In this document: positions 39,999 through 50,962 of the stretch, piece after piece
Position numbering within the stretch: the first letter of the stretch is position 1
Layout: each line of letters begins with the position of its first letter
Origin: Heliobacterium chlorum
GTDB lineage: Bacteria > Bacillota > Desulfitobacteriia > Heliobacteriales > Heliobacteriaceae
DNA: 64,000 nucleotides
Direction: 5' to 3'
NCBI RefSeq assembly: GCF_014502795.1
Contig: NZ_JACVHF010000012.1
Span: forward strand, 1-64,000
The notes under the pieces: model-generated
What the model was told of the DNA's origin: nothing
The model's input: only the letters and a program-made list of their open reading frames with translations
Databases searched by the model: none
Program-made: the position numbers and the translations under genes

Positions 39999-40469
39999 AT
40001 GCCGCGTAGAGGCTCTGTCGCAAGGCGCGAAGTGCTCCCCGATCCTATCTACAAATCGAAATTGGTCACCAAGCTGGCCAATCAGGTTATGTTTGATGGG
40101 AAGAAAAGCACTGCGGAGCAAATCCTGTATGGCGCTTTCGACGTAATTCAACAAAAAACCAATAAAAACCCGATGGAAGTCCTTGAAGCTGCTATGAAAA
40201 ACATCATGCCGCTTCTGGAAGTAAAAGCTCGTCGGGTTGGCGGTGCTAACTACCAGGTTCCGATCGAAGTTCGTCCTGACCGTCGTCAGACCCTGGCTAT
40301 CCGTTGGCTCGTCAAATATGCCCGTGAACGGGCCGGCAAGACCATGACCGATAAAATGGCTGCCGAAATCATGGATGCCGCTAACAGCACCGGCGGTGCC
40401 GTGAAGAAAAAAGAAGACACACATAAAATGGCTGAAGCCAACAAGGCTTTTGCTCATTATCGCTGGTAA
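39999..40469 (+). CDS. rpsG: 30S ribosomal protein S7
   Basis: A 156 aa protein that nucleates the 30S head. [20 protein letters not shown] and the central [20 protein letters not shown]-type helix are typical. It lies between rpsL and fusA; in some bacteria it represses this operon. Confidence 0.98.
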   Translation: MPRRGSVARREVLPDPIYKSKLVTKLANQVMFDGKKSTAEQILYGAFDVIQQKTNKNPMEVLEAAMKNIMPLLEVKARRVGGANYQVPIEVRPDRRQTLAIRWLVKYARERAGKTMTDKMAAEIMDAANSTGGAVKKKEDTHKMAEANKAFAHYRW

Positions 40470-40523
40470 GAAAAGATATACGTCCCGCCAGGACCTGAAG
40501 TCCTATAGAAAGGGGGAACGAAC

Positions 40524-42599
40524 GTGCCAAGGCAGTTTCCTTTAGACAAAACTCGTAACATCGGTATCATGGCTCACATCGATGCCGGTAAGACAACCAC
40601 TACCGAACGGATTCTGTTTTATACCGGCAGGGTGCACAAAATCGGTGAAGTTCATGATGGCGCTGCTACCATGGACTGGATGGTGCAAGAGCAAGAGCGC
40701 GGCATCACCATCACCTCTGCGGCAACCACCTGCCAATGGCGCGGGCATCGGATTAACATCATTGATACGCCCGGCCACGTGGACTTTACTGTAGAAGTCG
40801 AACGTTCCCTGCGGGTATTGGACGGGGCCGTCGCCGTATTTTGTTCAGTCGGCGGCGTAGAACCTCAGTCGGAAACCGTGTGGCGACAAGCTGACAAATA
40901 CGGTGTACCCCGTATTGCCTATATCAACAAGATGGACCGGACCGGCGCTGACTTCTTCCGCGGCGTTTCCATGATCAAGGATCGCCTCGGAGCGAATGCG
41001 GTACCGATTCAGCTGCCCATCGGCTCAGAAGACCAGTTCAAAGGCATCATCGACCTGGTCACCATGAAAGCCATGATTTACGTCGACGACCTGGGTAAAA
41101 CCAGTGACGTCTCGGAAATCCCTGAAGATCTTCTCGAGATCGCCAACGAATACCGTGAAAAAATGGTAGAAGCCGTTGCCGAAAGCGACGAAGAACTGAT
41201 GATGAAGTACCTCGAAGGGGAAGAGTTGACAGAAGAAGAGATTCGCAATGGCCTGCGCCAAGGAACTCTTGCCGTCAAATTCACACCTGTTCTTTGCGGT
41301 TCTTCCTTTAAAAACAAAGGCGTCCAGCCGCTGCTCGATGCTGTCGTCGAATACCTGCCTGCGCCGATCGATATCCCTGCGGTGAAAGGGGTCAACCCTG
41401 ACTCTGGGGAAGAAGATCAGCGCGATGTATCGGACGATGTGCCCTTCTCGGCCCTGACTTTCAAAATCATGGCTGACCCTTACGTAGGTAAACTGGCCTT
41501 CTTCCGGGTATACTCCGGCAAATTAGCGGCTGGTTCCTATGTATTCAACTCCACAAAGGGTAAAAAGGAACGGATTGGCCGTATTCTTCAAATGCACGCC
41601 AACCACCGGGAAGAGATTGCTGAAGTTTACACCGGCGACATCGCCGCGGCGGTCGGTCTGAAAGATACGACCACCGGCGATACGCTCTGTGACGAAAAAT
41701 CTCCCATCATCCTTGAGTCGATGGACTTCCCGGAACCTGTTATCTCTGTGGCGATCGAGCCTAAGACGAAAGCAGACCAAGACAAAATGGGTATCGCCCT
41801 GCAGCGTCTTTCGGAAGAAGATCCGACCTTCAAGATGCATACGGATCATGAAACTGGCCAAACGATCATCTCCGGTATGGGTGAACTTCACCTGGAGATC
41901 ATTGTAGACCGGATGCAACGGGAGTTCAAAGTGGACGCGAACGTCGGCCGCCCTCAAGTTGCATACAAAGAAACCGTCCGTGGCAAAACGAAGGCCGAAG
42001 GCAAGTTCGTCCGCCAGTCCGGTGGTCGTGGTCAATACGGTCACGCCGTCATCGAGATCGAACCGCTCGAAGCCGGTCAAGGCTACGAATTTGTCAATAA
42101 AATCGTCGGTGGCGTCATTCCTCGTGAATACATCGCCCCGATCGATAACGGTATCCGCGAAGCGGCCTTAACCGGTGTGTTAGCTGGATATCCGACCATC
42201 GACTTCCGCGTTACTCTGGTCTTTGGTTCTTACCACGATGTGGACTCCTCTGAAATGGCCTTTAAGATCGCTGGTTCCATGGCTTTCAAAGAAGCTGCCC
42301 AAAAGGCGAAACCGGTCATTCTTGAACCCGTCATGAAAGTGGACGTCACCGTCCCTGAAGAATACATGGGCGACGTCATCGGCGACATCAACTCTCGTCG
42401 TGGCCGCATTGAAGGTATGGAAGCCCGGGGCAATACCCAAATCGTTAAAGGCTTTGTGCCGCTGTCTGAAATGTTTGGCTATGCGACCGACCTCCGTTCC
42501 CGGACACAAGGCCGCGGTCAGTATATCATGCAGATCAGCCATTACGAAGAAGTACCCCGGAACATCGCCGAAGGCATTATCGCAAAACGGCAAGGCTAA
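40524..42599 (+). CDS. fusA: Elongation factor G
   Basis: A 691 aa translocation GTPase. P-loop [15 protein letters not shown], switch region [21 protein letters not shown] and [10 protein letters not shown] appear in order, followed by domains II to V. GAAAGGGGG lies upstream of a GTG start. Two hairpins lie between it and tuf. Confidence 0.98.
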   Translation: MPRQFPLDKTRNIGIMAHIDAGKTTTTERILFYTGRVHKIGEVHDGAATMDWMVQEQERGITITSAATTCQWRGHRINIIDTPGHVDFTVEVERSLRVLDGAVAVFCSVGGVEPQSETVWRQADKYGVPRIAYINKMDRTGADFFRGVSMIKDRLGANAVPIQLPIGSEDQFKGIIDLVTMKAMIYVDDLGKTSDVSEIPEDLLEIANEYREKMVEAVAESDEELMMKYLEGEELTEEEIRNGLRQGTLAVKFTPVLCGSSFKNKGVQPLLDAVVEYLPAPIDIPAVKGVNPDSGEEDQRDVSDDVPFSALTFKIMADPYVGKLAFFRVYSGKLAAGSYVFNSTKGKKERIGRILQMHANHREEIAEVYTGDIAAAVGLKDTTTGDTLCDEKSPIILESMDFPEPVISVAIEPKTKADQDKMGIALQRLSEEDPTFKMHTDHETGQTIISGMGELHLEIIVDRMQREFKVDANVGRPQVAYKETVRGKTKAEGKFVRQSGGRGQYGHAVIEIEPLEAGQGYEFVNKIVGGVIPREYIAPIDNGIREAALTGVLAGYPTIDFRVTLVFGSYHDVDSSEMAFKIAGSMAFKEAAQKAKPVILEPVMKVDVTVPEEYMGDVIGDINSRRGRIEGMEARGNTQIVKGFVPLSEMFGYATDLRSRTQGRGQYIMQISHYEEVPRNIAEGIIAKRQG

Positions 42600-42646
42600 A
42601 CCGCCTGCGGGTGGTTTTCGCCAGATAGAGGGTGGCTCAGCCACCC
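42600..42646 (+). promoter_or_regulatory. Two hairpins between fusA and tuf
   Basis: ACCGCC/GGTGGT followed by TTTTC (42600-42620) is a weak terminator-like stem, and GGGTGGC/GCCACCC (42630-42646) is a strong second stem. Together they could reduce read-through or mark an mRNA processing site before tuf. Confidence 0.5.
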
Positions 42647-42685
42647 CACAACACTGAAATCCTGAAAAGGAAGGATGAGTGCAAA

Positions 42686-43888
42686 ATGGCAAAAGCTAAA
42701 TTTGAGCGTACTAAGCCGCACGTAAACATTGGTACCATCGGTCACGTTGACCATGGCAAAACCACCACTACCGCTGCCATTACCCTGGTTCTCTCCAAAG
42801 TCGGTGGAGCTTCTTTCAAGAAGTATGATGAAATCGACGCCGCTCCGGAAGAGCGTGAGCGCGGTATTACCATTAACACCGCCCACGTCGAGTACGAAAC
42901 TGACACCCGTCACTATGCTCACGTGGACTGCCCTGGCCACGCTGACTACATCAAAAACATGATCACCGGTGCTGCACAGATGGACGGCGCTATCCTCGTT
43001 GTCTCCGCTGCTGACGGCCCCATGCCCCAAACTCGTGAACACATCCTCCTGGCCCGTCAGGTTGGCGTTCCTTACATCGTTGTTTGGCTGAACAAAGCCG
43101 ACATGGTTGATGACGCCGAACTGATGGAACTGGTTGAGATGGAAGTTCGCGAACTCCTCTCCTCCTACGAATTCCCTGGCGACGATATTCCCATCGTTGC
43201 TGGTTCCGGCCTGAAAGCCCTCGAATGCGGTTGCGGCCAACGCTCCTGCGAATGGTGCGGTAAAGTCTGGGCTCTGATGGACGAAGTCGACAAGTACATC
43301 CCCACTCCGGAACGTGCTACCGACAAGCCCTTCTTGATGCCCGTGGAAGACGTCTTCACCATCACCGGTCGTGGTACCGTTGCTACCGGTCGGGTTGAAC
43401 GGGGTCAAATCAAAGTCGGTGAAGAAGTTGAACTGGTTGGTCTTGCTGAAGCCACCCGTAAAACTGTTGTCACCGGTGTTGAAATGTTCCGCAAGCTTCT
43501 CGACTTCGCTCAAGCTGGCGACAACATCGGCGCCCTGCTCCGCGGTGTAGACCGTAAGGACATCGAGCGCGGCCAAGTTCTGGCTAAGCCCGGTTCCATC
43601 AAACCCCACACCAAGTTCACCTCCGAAGTGTACGTCCTCTCCAAAGAAGAAGGCGGCCGCCACACTCCGTTCTTCAACGGCTATCGGCCCCAGTTCTACT
43701 TCCGGACGACCGACGTCACCGGTTTTGTTCAACTGCCTGAAGGCGTTGAAATGTGCATGCCTGGCGACAACATCAAAATGGTTATCGAACTGCAAAAAAC
43801 CATCGCTATCGAAGAAGGTCTCCGTTTCGCTATCCGCGAAGGCGGCCGGACTGTTGGCGCTGGCGTTGTCACCGGTATTATCGAGTAA
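42686..43888 (+). CDS. tuf: Elongation factor Tu with a four-cysteine insertion
   Basis: A 400 aa GTPase that brings aminoacyl-tRNA to the ribosome. [37 protein letters not shown] and NKADMVDD are the G motifs. After GSGLKALE, where most EF-Tu proteins have the SALKALE motif and a short linker, this one carries [12 protein letters not shown] (Cys181, 183, 188, 191), a CxC-x4-CxxC pattern that could bind a metal. The longer frame from 42632 lacks support; AAGGAAGGA precedes ATG 42686. A terminator follows. Confidence 0.97.
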   Translation: MAKAKFERTKPHVNIGTIGHVDHGKTTTTAAITLVLSKVGGASFKKYDEIDAAPEERERGITINTAHVEYETDTRHYAHVDCPGHADYIKNMITGAAQMDGAILVVSAADGPMPQTREHILLARQVGVPYIVVWLNKADMVDDAELMELVEMEVRELLSSYEFPGDDIPIVAGSGLKALECGCGQRSCEWCGKVWALMDEVDKYIPTPERATDKPFLMPVEDVFTITGRGTVATGRVERGQIKVGEEVELVGLAEATRKTVVTGVEMFRKLLDFAQAGDNIGALLRGVDRKDIERGQVLAKPGSIKPHTKFTSEVYVLSKEEGGRHTPFFNGYRPQFYFRTTDVTGFVQLPEGVEMCMPGDNIKMVIELQKTIAIEEGLRFAIREGGRTVGAGVVTGIIE

Positions 43889-43903
43889 TCGATAGGCTTT
43901 TCA

Positions 43904-43948
43904 AAACGACCGGGTACCCTGTCACCAGGCGCCCGGTCGTTTATTTAC
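43904..43948 (+). terminator. Rho-independent terminator after tuf
   Basis: An 11 bp stem AAACGACCGGG/CCCGGTCGTTT (43904-43914 with 43932-43942) followed by ATTTA, ending the str operon. Confidence 0.88.
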
Positions 43949-43988
43949 GTCTAAAATGTGATTTTTTCTAAATTTATTTTATAAACTC

Positions 43989-44190
43989 TTGCATTTTAGA
44001 ACGATCGATGATAAACTTTCATATTGTGGGTTGGCTTTGCGATGAAGCGAAAGGTTGCCCAACTAACCCTAGGATAGATGGGCTCTACTACCTTTGTGTC
44101 ATTTGAATAGGACACACCCGAGGGCGTTGTTGGGGTAATTTTCGTGGAGAAGGTCCGTATTAATCGGGCGACTAAAGGAGGGACTTACCT
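43989..44190 (+). promoter_or_regulatory. Promoter and structured leader of the S10 operon
   Basis: TTGCAT (43989-43994) and TAAACT (44012-44017) with 17 bp spacing form a plausible promoter in the gene-free stretch after tuf. The 170 nt leader has hairpins including GGGTTGG with CCAAC or AACCC (44028-44069, mutually exclusive) and TGTGTC/GACACA (44095-44116). An L4-type autoregulatory leader is possible but was not matched to a known consensus. Confidence 0.5.
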
Positions 44191-44192
44191 AA

Positions 44193-44501
44193 ATGGGTAA
44201 ACAAAAAATTCGGATTCGCCTTAAGGCATTCGATCATCGGATTTTAGACCAGTCTTCCGAAAAGATCGTTGAAACTGCCAAGCGGACAGGCGCTGCCGTG
44301 TCCGGTCCGATTCCGCTGCCGACGGAGAAGAGCATCTACACCATCTTGCGCTCTCCCCACGTCAACAAGGACTCGCGTGAGCAGTTCGAAATGCGCACCC
44401 ACAAGCGCCTCATCGACATCCTCGAGCCGAACTCGAAAACTGTCGACGCGCTCATGCGCCTGGACTTGCCGGCAGGCGTGGATATTGAAATTAAACTCTA
44501 A
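44193..44501 (+). CDS. rpsJ: 30S ribosomal protein S10
   Basis: A 102 aa protein, first gene of the S10-spc-alpha superoperon; it also serves as NusE in antitermination. [20 protein letters not shown] and [19 protein letters not shown] are family hallmarks. AAAGGAGG lies 9 nt upstream. Confidence 0.98.
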   Translation: MGKQKIRIRLKAFDHRILDQSSEKIVETAKRTGAAVSGPIPLPTEKSIYTILRSPHVNKDSREQFEMRTHKRLIDILEPNSKTVDALMRLDLPAGVDIEIKL

Positions 44502-44531
44502 TGGCTTGTCTAGAGATGGGAGGTGTCATCG

Positions 44532-45164
44532 TTGCCTAAAAAAGGACTTCTCGGCCGGAAAATTGGCATGACGCATGTTTTTGCCGACAACGGGGTGGCG
44601 GTTCCTGTAACTGTTATCGAAGCTGGCCCCTGCGTCGTCGTAACGAAAAAGACCATGGAGAAGGACGGCTACGAAGCCATCCAACTCGGATTCGGTGACG
44701 TTCGTGAGAAACTCCTGAACAAACCGAAAAAAGGTCACCTGAAAAAAGCAGGCGTACGCCTCGTGCGGACTCTGCGCGAATTCAAGGTCGACAGCATTGA
44801 TCAATACACGGTTGGACAAGAACTGAAAGCCGACCTCTTCGCCGCTGGCGAACTGGTTGACGTCGTCGGAACCTCCAAAGGTAAAGGTTTCGCTGGCGGC
44901 ATTAAACGGCACAACTTCAACCGCGGACCTATGGCCCACGGTTCCAAATACCACCGTCGTCCTGGTTCTGCCGGTGCAAAAGGACCGGCTCGGATCTTCA
45001 AAGGACGCAAAATGCCTGGCCGTATGGGACATGAACGGGTCACCGTTCAAAAACTGCAAGTCGTTCGCGTCGACGCAGAACGCAACTTGCTCCTGATCAA
45101 AGGTGCGATTCCCGGTCCGAAACGGGGACTCGTCATGATCAAGAGTTCCGTAAAAGCCAAGTAA
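44532..45164 (+). CDS. rplC: 50S ribosomal protein L3
   Basis: A 210 aa protein; [12 protein letters not shown] at the N-terminus and the peptidyl-transferase loop region [19 protein letters not shown] are present. TTG at 44532, 8 nt after GGGAGG, is preferred over GTG at 44523, which overlaps the ribosome-binding site. Confidence 0.97.
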   Translation: MPKKGLLGRKIGMTHVFADNGVAVPVTVIEAGPCVVVTKKTMEKDGYEAIQLGFGDVREKLLNKPKKGHLKKAGVRLVRTLREFKVDSIDQYTVGQELKADLFAAGELVDVVGTSKGKGFAGGIKRHNFNRGPMAHGSKYHRRPGSAGAKGPARIFKGRKMPGRMGHERVTVQKLQVVRVDAERNLLLIKGAIPGPKRGLVMIKSSVKAK

Positions 45165-45192
45165 CCATCCCCCGGAGAAAGGAGGACCTGAA

Positions 45193-45816
45193 ATGCCGAA
45201 AGTAGCCGTTTATAACGTCGAAGGCAATCAAGTCGGCGAACTCGACTTGAATGACGAGATTTTTGGTATTGAACCGAACGAACATGTGATGCATCAGGCT
45301 GTGGTGACCCAACTGGCCGCCTGGCGGCGGGGTACTCACAAAGTCAAGTCCCGTGGCGAAGTCTCCGGGGGCGGTAAAAAGCCCTGGAGACAAAAAGGAA
45401 CTGGCCGAGCCCGTGCTGGTACCAGCCGTTCCCCCCTGTGGCGTGGCGGTGCCATCATCTTTGGACCTCAGCCTCGCGACTACACCATTTCCATGCCGAA
45501 AAAAGCCCGCCGCTTGGCCCTGAAATCGGCCCTGTCGGACAAGGTCAAAACCGGCAATCTGATCGTTGTGGACACACTGGACATGGAAGCTCCGAAAACG
45601 AAAGCCATGGCAGGTATCCTCGACAAGCTGAACGTGGAACGCAAGGCACTGTTGGTGACTGCAGACATCGATGAAACCATCTTCAAGTCTGCCCGCAACA
45701 TACCTGGCGTCTCTCCTGTCGAAGCAGTGGGAATCAACGTCTATGACATTCTCAACCATGACAAATTAGTCATCACCAAGGATGCCGTAGCCAAAGTGGA
45801 GGAGGTGTTCGCTTAA
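45193..45816 (+). CDS. rplD: 50S ribosomal protein L4
   Basis: A 207 aa protein. The exit-tunnel loop [20 protein letters not shown] is intact, without changes expected to give macrolide resistance. L4 is the autoregulator of the S10 operon in enterobacteria. Its stop codon overlaps the rplW start (TAATG). Confidence 0.98.
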   Translation: MPKVAVYNVEGNQVGELDLNDEIFGIEPNEHVMHQAVVTQLAAWRRGTHKVKSRGEVSGGGKKPWRQKGTGRARAGTSRSPLWRGGAIIFGPQPRDYTISMPKKARRLALKSALSDKVKTGNLIVVDTLDMEAPKTKAMAGILDKLNVERKALLVTADIDETIFKSARNIPGVSPVEAVGINVYDILNHDKLVITKDAVAKVEEVFA

Positions 45817-46103
45817 TGCGCAGCCCATATGATGTGGTGAAAAAACCGGTGATCACCGAACGTTCCATGGACTTGGCTGGCGAGAACAAGTACACCTTCG
45901 TCGTTGACCCTAACTCGAATAAAATCGAGATCAAATATGCGGTGGAAAAACTCTTCAACGTCAAAGTCCTCGATGTCCGCACCATGAACGTCAAAGGTAA
46001 ACCGAAGCGCATGGGCAAATACGCCGGGCGGACTTCCGACAAGAAAAAAGCCATCGTCACGCTGGCCGATGGCGATAAGATCGAAATCTTCGAAGGCGTC
46101 TAA
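45816..46103 (+). CDS. rplW: 50S ribosomal protein L23
   Basis: A 95 aa tunnel-exit protein that docks trigger factor and [21 protein letters not shown] and [11 protein letters not shown] are family features. Start codon overlaps the end of rplD. Confidence 0.98.
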   Translation: MRSPYDVVKKPVITERSMDLAGENKYTFVVDPNSNKIEIKYAVEKLFNVKVLDVRTMNVKGKPKRMGKYAGRTSDKKKAIVTLADGDKIEIFEGV

Positions 46104-46132
46104 GCTCGGCCGGACTGAAGGAGGGAAATCCA

Positions 46133-46960
46133 ATGGCTGTTAAAAAGTTCAAGCCGACCTCGCCTGGCGTCCGTCAGATGACGGTTGCGAACTTTAACGA
46201 GATCACCAAGACCCAACCGGAGAAGTCCTTGGTCGAACCCCTTAAGAAGAATGCCGGTCGTAACAACCAAGGCAAACTGACGGTTCGTCACCAAGGCGGC
46301 GGCCACAAACGCATGTACCGGATCATCGATTTCAAGCGGACCAAAGACAGCATCCCTGCTAAAGTGGCCGCAATCGAATACGATCCGAACCGCTCTGGCC
46401 GTATCGCACTGCTCCACTATGCCGATGGTGAAAAGCGCTACATTATCGCTCCCAACGGATTGAAAGTGGGCGACACCATCGTCTCTGGTCCTGATGCAGA
46501 TATCAAAACAGGCAACTGCTTGCCTTTGAAAAACATCCCCGTCGGTACTTTGATCCACAACATCGAAATGCGCCCTGGTAAAGGCGGTCAAATCTGCCGC
46601 TCCGCCGGTGCTGCTGCTCAGTTGATGGCCAAAGAAGGCGACTACGCCACCCTGCGCTTGCCTTCCGGCGAAATGCGCAAAGTGCTCGTCGAATGCCGCG
46701 CTACCGTCGGTCAGATGGGCCACCTGGAACATGAAAACATCACCATCGGTAAAGCCGGCCGGAAACGCTGGATGGGCATTCGCCCGACCGTTCGCGGTGT
46801 CGTCATGAACCCCGTCGATCACCCCCATGGTGGTGGCGAAGGCCGTTCACCGATTGGACGCAAAGCACCTGTTACCCCCTGGGGTAAAGTGGCTATCGGC
46901 GGCAAGACTCGCAAGAAGAAAAAAGCTTCCGATAAACTCATCGTTAAACGCCGTAAGTAA
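46133..46960 (+). CDS. rplB: 50S ribosomal protein L2
   Basis: A 275 aa protein needed for subunit joining and peptide-bond formation. [20 protein letters not shown] and the conserved histidine loop [13 protein letters not shown] are intact. A strong hairpin lies between it and rpsS. Confidence 0.98.
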   Translation: MAVKKFKPTSPGVRQMTVANFNEITKTQPEKSLVEPLKKNAGRNNQGKLTVRHQGGGHKRMYRIIDFKRTKDSIPAKVAAIEYDPNRSGRIALLHYADGEKRYIIAPNGLKVGDTIVSGPDADIKTGNCLPLKNIPVGTLIHNIEMRPGKGGQICRSAGAAAQLMAKEGDYATLRLPSGEMRKVLVECRATVGQMGHLEHENITIGKAGRKRWMGIRPTVRGVVMNPVDHPHGGGEGRSPIGRKAPVTPWGKVAIGGKTRKKKKASDKLIVKRRK

Positions 46961-46969
46961 GGTGTGTTC

Positions 46970-46992
46970 GTGAAGACCATATATGGCTTCAC
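46970..46992 (+). other. Strong hairpin between rplB and rpsS
   Basis: GTGAAG pairs with CTTCAC and, after a single bulged A, CCAT pairs with ATGG, giving about 10 bp. No T-run follows, so it is not a terminator; an RNase processing or protein-binding site is possible. Confidence 0.55.
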
Positions 46993-47025
46993 AACTGCAC
47001 CTGAGACCAGAAGGGAGGATCGCGC

Positions 47026-47307
47026 ATGAGCCGTTCTCTGAAAAAAGGACCTTTTGCTGACAGCTATCTGTTGAAAAAGGTTGAAGAATTAACTCAAAAA
47101 GGCGAGAAAAAGGTCATCAAGACCTGGTCCAGACGGTCGACCATATTTCCGCAATTTGTCGGTCATACCTTCGCTGTTCATGACGGACGAAAACACATCC
47201 CCGTCTATGTAACCGAAGACATGGTTGGACACAAACTCGGTGAATTCGCCCCGACCCGGACCTTCAAAGGCCATGCCGGTTCGGAGAAATCCAGCCGTCT
47301 GCGCTAG
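47026..47307 (+). CDS. rpsS: 30S ribosomal protein S19
   Basis: A 93 aa head protein. [19 protein letters not shown] and [20 protein letters not shown] are family hallmarks. AGGGAGG precedes the ATG. Confidence 0.98.
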   Translation: MSRSLKKGPFADSYLLKKVEELTQKGEKKVIKTWSRRSTIFPQFVGHTFAVHDGRKHIPVYVTEDMVGHKLGEFAPTRTFKGHAGSEKSSRLR

Positions 47308-47333
47308 GCCAACGGAGAAGAGGAGGAAGGCCA

Positions 47334-47726
47334 ATGGAAAGCAAAACCGCCCAAGCAGTGGCCAAGTACGTCCGCACCTCTCCCCGGAAGGTCCGCAAAG
47401 TGGTTGACCTCATTCGGGGCAAGGCTGTCGCTGACGCATTTGCCATCTTGAAATTCACACCGGTTAAAAGTGCCGCAGACGTCAGCAAAGTGCTGAAATC
47501 TGCCGTCGCTAACGCCGAACACAACTTTGAAATGAATGTTGCGGACCTCTACGTACAAACTTGCTACGTCGACCAAGGTCCCAGCATGAAACGTATCAGC
47601 CCCCGCGCGCAAGGTCGGGCGGATGTCATCAAAAAACGGATGAGCCACATCACCATCGTTGTGGCCGAAAAGCCCGCCAAGCCTGTTGCCGCTAAGAAAG
47701 CTAACGCCGGCACAAAGGAGGGATAA
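47334..47726 (+). CDS. rplV: 50S ribosomal protein L22
   Basis: A 130 aa tunnel protein. [20 protein letters not shown] and the beta-hairpin [20 protein letters not shown] are present. The Ala/Lys-rich C-terminal 20 residues extend slightly beyond the usual 110-113 aa. Confidence 0.98.
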   Translation: MESKTAQAVAKYVRTSPRKVRKVVDLIRGKAVADAFAILKFTPVKSAADVSKVLKSAVANAEHNFEMNVADLYVQTCYVDQGPSMKRISPRAQGRADVIKKRMSHITIVVAEKPAKPVAAKKANAGTKEG

Positions 47727-47729
47727 CCA

Positions 47730-48482
47730 GTGGGTCAAAAGGTCAATCCCAAAGGTTTGCGGATCGGCGTCATTAAAGACTGGGATGCCCGGTGGTTCTC
47801 TCAAAAGAACTACGTCGAACTGCTGCATGAAGACCTGAAAATCCGGAAGTACGTCAAGAAAAAACTGTACGCTGCCGGTATCGCCCGGATCGAAATCGAA
47901 CGGGCCGCCAACCGCGTCAAAGTGACCATCCACACTGCCAAACCCGGTATCGTCATCGGTCGGGGCGGCGCAGAAGTGGAAGTCCTGCGCAAAGAGTTGG
48001 AAAAAATGACTGGTCGCGCAGTCAATATTAACATTGCAGAAATCAAAAAACCCGAAATGGACGCTCAACTGGTTGCGGAAAACGTGGCTGCCCAATTGGA
48101 AAAGCGCGTATCCTTCCGTCGTGCCATGAAGCAGTCTGTCGGTCGGACCATGCGCCTCGGCGCCGAAGGGATCAAAATCATGGTCTCTGGTCGTCTGGGC
48201 GGCGCGGAAATCGCTCGTACCGAATGGTATAACGAAGGGAAAGTGCCCTTGCACACCCTGCGCGCCGACATCGACTACGGTTTTGCCGAAGCGAAAACCA
48301 CCTATGGCATCATCGGTGTCAAAGTGTGGATCTACAAAGGCGAAATTCTGCCCGGTGCCAGAAATAAAGCCGCGGAAGCCCCAGAAACTGCCGAACGTCC
48401 CGAACGTCACGACCGTCGTGACCGCCGGAATCGCGGCGACCGCCGGGCTCCTGCCAACGCCGCTGCGGAAGGAGGGAAATAG
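47730..48482 (+). CDS. rpsC: 30S ribosomal protein S3
   Basis: A 250 aa protein at the mRNA entry. The KH domain with [18 protein letters not shown] and the C-terminal helicase-related region are intact. A charged tail rich in Arg, Asp and Glu (about 215-250) is longer than in Bacillus. GTG start, AAGGAGG about 9 nt before. Confidence 0.98.
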   Translation: MGQKVNPKGLRIGVIKDWDARWFSQKNYVELLHEDLKIRKYVKKKLYAAGIARIEIERAANRVKVTIHTAKPGIVIGRGGAEVEVLRKELEKMTGRAVNINIAEIKKPEMDAQLVAENVAAQLEKRVSFRRAMKQSVGRTMRLGAEGIKIMVSGRLGGAEIARTEWYNEGKVPLHTLRADIDYGFAEAKTTYGIIGVKVWIYKGEILPGARNKAAEAPETAERPERHDRRDRRNRGDRRAPANAAAEGGK

Positions 48483-48485
48483 ACC

Positions 48486-48920
48486 ATGCTACTGCCGAAA
48501 CGTGTGAAATGGCGCCGTGTCCATCGGGGACGCCTGAAAGGCAAATCCAAGGGCGGCAATGCCGTAGCTTTCGGTGAATACGGTCTGCAGGCCCTGGAAC
48601 CCGCATGGATCACCAGCCGTCAGATTGAGGCCGCTCGTATTGCAATGACCCGTTACATCAAACGGGGCGGCAAAGTATGGATCAAGATTTTCCCCGACAA
48701 GCCGATTACGGCGAAACCGGCGGAAACACGGATGGGCTCCGGTAAAGGCTCTCCTGAATACTGGGTCGCCGTTGTCAAGCCTGGTCGCATCATGTTCGAA
48801 CTGGCTGGCGTACCGGAAGACATCGCTCGGGAAGCCCTTCGCTTGGCAATGCACAAGCTGCCCATCAAATGCAAGTTCGTAAAACGCGAGGAAGTGGGTG
48901 GTGAAGCTAATGAAAGCTAA
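48486..48920 (+). CDS. rplP: 50S ribosomal protein L16
   Basis: A 144 aa protein of the A-site region. [20 protein letters not shown] and [20 protein letters not shown] identify it. Its last codons overlap the start of rpmC. Confidence 0.98.
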   Translation: MLLPKRVKWRRVHRGRLKGKSKGGNAVAFGEYGLQALEPAWITSRQIEAARIAMTRYIKRGGKVWIKIFPDKPITAKPAETRMGSGKGSPEYWVAVVKPGRIMFELAGVPEDIAREALRLAMHKLPIKCKFVKREEVGGEANES

Positions 48921-49113
48921 AGAACTTCAAGATTTGAGCACGGAAGAACTCAACAAGAAGCTTGTTGACTTCAAAGATGAACTCTTCCGCCTCCGCTTTC
49001 AACTTGCTACCCAACAGTTGGAGAATCCGATGCGCATTCGCGAAGTTCGCAAGAACATCGCCCGGACTCAAACTGTCCTCCGTCAACGTGAACTTCAAGC
49101 CATTAAGGCCTAG
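48910..49113 (+). CDS. rpmC: 50S ribosomal protein L29
   Basis: A 67 aa helical protein ([20 protein letters not shown]). Candidate starts are GTG 48898, GTG 48901 and ATG 48910; the ATG gives MKAKELQDL as in other L29 proteins and normal length. It overlaps the end of rplP by 11 bp. Confidence 0.95.
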   Translation: MKAKELQDLSTEELNKKLVDFKDELFRLRFQLATQQLENPMRIREVRKNIARTQTVLRQRELQAIKA

Positions 49114-49139
49114 CCGTGGTTGGTAAGGAGGTAAATGCA

Positions 49140-49403
49140 GTGTCCGAACGCGCAGAACGCAAGACTCGTATCGGTAAAGTCACCAGCGATAAAATGGAAA
49201 AAACCGTTGTCGTTGCTGTTGAGAGCCGCATCCAACACCCGCTCTACGGCAAAACCGTGAAGCAAACCAAGAAATTCAAAGCCCATGATGAGAACAACGA
49301 GTGCAAAATGGGCGATATCGTAGAGATCATGGAAACCCGTCCCCTGTCCAAAGAGAAGTGCTGGCGGGTCGTCCGAATCGTAGAGAAAGCAGTTATCGTG
49401 TAA
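49140..49403 (+). CDS. rpsQ: 30S ribosomal protein S17
   Basis: An 87 aa OB-fold protein ([20 protein letters not shown]). GTG at 49140 lies 8 nt after AAGGAGG; the upstream GTG at 49116 lies before this ribosome-binding site and is rejected. Confidence 0.97.
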   Translation: MSERAERKTRIGKVTSDKMEKTVVVAVESRIQHPLYGKTVKQTKKFKAHDENNECKMGDIVEIMETRPLSKEKCWRVVRIVEKAVIV

Positions 49404-49428
49404 GACCACGGCATAGGAGGAGATCCTC

Positions 49429-49797
49429 GTGATCCAGCAGGAAACTCGACTCCGCGTGGGTGATAACACTGGCGCGAAAGAGTTGTTATGCATCCGTGTA
49501 ATGGGCGGCTCCTTCCGGAGATATGCTTCCGTGGGAGATATCATTATCGCTTCCGTTAAAGAAGCAACGCCCGGCGGCGTGGTTAAAAAAGGGGATGTCG
49601 TCAAAGCCGTGGTTGTGCGTACCCGCAAATCGATCAAACGGCCTGACGGCTCCTACATTCGCTTCAGCGAAAACGCCGCAGTTATCATCAATGATCAAAA
49701 GAACCCACGGGGCACCCGTATTTTCGGGCCTGTAGCCCGTGAACTCCGGGACCGCGACTTTATGAAGATTATCTCCCTGGCCCCGGAAGTACTGTAG
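49429..49797 (+). CDS. rplN: 50S ribosomal protein L14
   Basis: A 122 aa protein ([40 protein letters not shown]) at the subunit interface. GTG start with AGGAGG upstream. Confidence 0.98.
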   Translation: MIQQETRLRVGDNTGAKELLCIRVMGGSFRRYASVGDIIIASVKEATPGGVVKKGDVVKAVVVRTRKSIKRPDGSYIRFSENAAVIINDQKNPRGTRIFGPVARELRDRDFMKIISLAPEVL

Positions 49798-49816
49798 GGC
49801 GGAGGTGAAATGCACC

Positions 49817-50158
49817 GTGGCCAACCCGAAGGTGAAAGTGCACGTCAAAAAAGGAGACCTCGTCCAAGTGATCAGCGGTAAAGACGCTGGCAAAAAGGGC
49901 AAAGTGCTCCAAGTGATTCCTGATAAACATCGCGTCGTTGTTGAGAAAATCAACCTCGTCAAGCGCCATACCAAACCGACGCAAGCCAACCCGCAAGGCG
50001 GCATCATTGAAAAAGAGGCTCCCCTGGACGCCTCCAACGTGATGATCTTCTGCTCCAAATGCGACCGGCCCGTTCGGATTGCGAAGAAGTTCCTGGAAAA
50101 CGGCGAAAAAGTACGTATCTGCCGCATTTGCGGAGAAGTACTCGATACAGATAAGTAA
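49817..50158 (+). CDS. rplX: 50S ribosomal protein L24
   Basis: A 113 aa KOW-domain assembly protein ([20 protein letters not shown]). The C-terminus has two CxxC pairs (CSKC and CRIC), a zinc-type ending. GTG 49817 fits GGAGG 11 nt upstream; the open frame at 49805 overlaps the ribosome-binding site. Confidence 0.97.
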   Translation: MANPKVKVHVKKGDLVQVISGKDAGKKGKVLQVIPDKHRVVVEKINLVKRHTKPTQANPQGGIIEKEAPLDASNVMIFCSKCDRPVRIAKKFLENGEKVRICRICGEVLDTDK

Positions 50159-50184
50159 CCCTCGTCAGAGAGGAGGTCAGCAGT

Positions 50185-50727
50185 TTGGCCCGACTGAGAG
50201 ATAAAATCCAAAACGACGTTAACACTGCCATGATGCAGAAGTTTGGATATAAAAACGTCATGCAAATTCCCAAGCTGGAAAAAGTGGTCATCAACATGGG
50301 TCTCGGTGAATCGATTGCGAACCCGAAAGCCCTCGATGCCGCTGTCGGCGACCTGACCAAGATCACCGGTCAAAAACCGGTCGTAACTACGGCCAAAAAA
50401 TCCATCGCCGGCTTCAAGCTTCGGGAAGGTATGAAAATCGGTTGCAAAGTGACCCTGCGTGGGGAGCGCATGTTTGACTTCGTTGACAAACTGGTCAGCG
50501 TATCCCTGCCCCGGGTTCGCGATTTCCGCGGCGTTAGCCCGAAATCCTTTGACGGCCGTGGGAACTACACCCTGGGTCTCAAAGAACAACTGATTTTCCC
50601 TGAAATTGAGTACGACAAAATCGATCGTCTGCGCGGGATGGACGTCACCTTCGTTACAACCGCCAAGACCGACGAAGAGGCCCGTGAATTCCTTCGGCTG
50701 ATCGGAATGCCATTCCGCGCCGAATAA
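50185..50727 (+). CDS. rplE: 50S ribosomal protein L5
   Basis: A 180 aa 5S-binding protein ([39 protein letters not shown]). TTG start, 8 nt after GAGGAGG. Confidence 0.98.
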   Translation: MARLRDKIQNDVNTAMMQKFGYKNVMQIPKLEKVVINMGLGESIANPKALDAAVGDLTKITGQKPVVTTAKKSIAGFKLREGMKIGCKVTLRGERMFDFVDKLVSVSLPRVRDFRGVSPKSFDGRGNYTLGLKEQLIFPEIEYDKIDRLRGMDVTFVTTAKTDEEAREFLRLIGMPFRAE

Positions 50728-50749
50728 GGCAAGTACAGGAGGGAAACTC

Positions 50750-50935
50750 GTGGCAAAGACATCCATGAAAGTGAAACAAAGCCGTGACCCCAAATTTTCA
50801 GTTCGTGCGCACAATCGTTGCAAGATTTGCGGACGCCCTCATGGCTACATGCGGAAATTTGGGATGTGCCGGATTTGCTTCCGAAACCTGGCCTACAAAG
50901 GGGAACTCCCCGGCGTGACCAAGGCCAGTTGGTAA
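50750..50935 (+). CDS. rpsZ: 30S ribosomal protein S14, zinc-binding type
   Basis: A 61 aa type Z S14 with CKIC...CRIC zinc ligands, the form found in Firmicutes (also called rpsN1). GTG start following CAGGAGGG. Confidence 0.97.
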   Translation: MAKTSMKVKQSRDPKFSVRAHNRCKICGRPHGYMRKFGMCRICFRNLAYKGELPGVTKASW

Positions 50936-50962
50936 AGATACACGGAAGGGGGTTCCAGCCCA

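Noticed and set aside
42596-43795. A 399-codon open frame on the minus strand opposite tuf
   Set aside because: It is a codon-bias shadow of tuf; composition is unlike a protein and there is no ribosome-binding site. The same holds for long antisense frames opposite rpoB (34135-35388), rplV-rpsC (47304-48410) and rplN-rplE (49486-50823).
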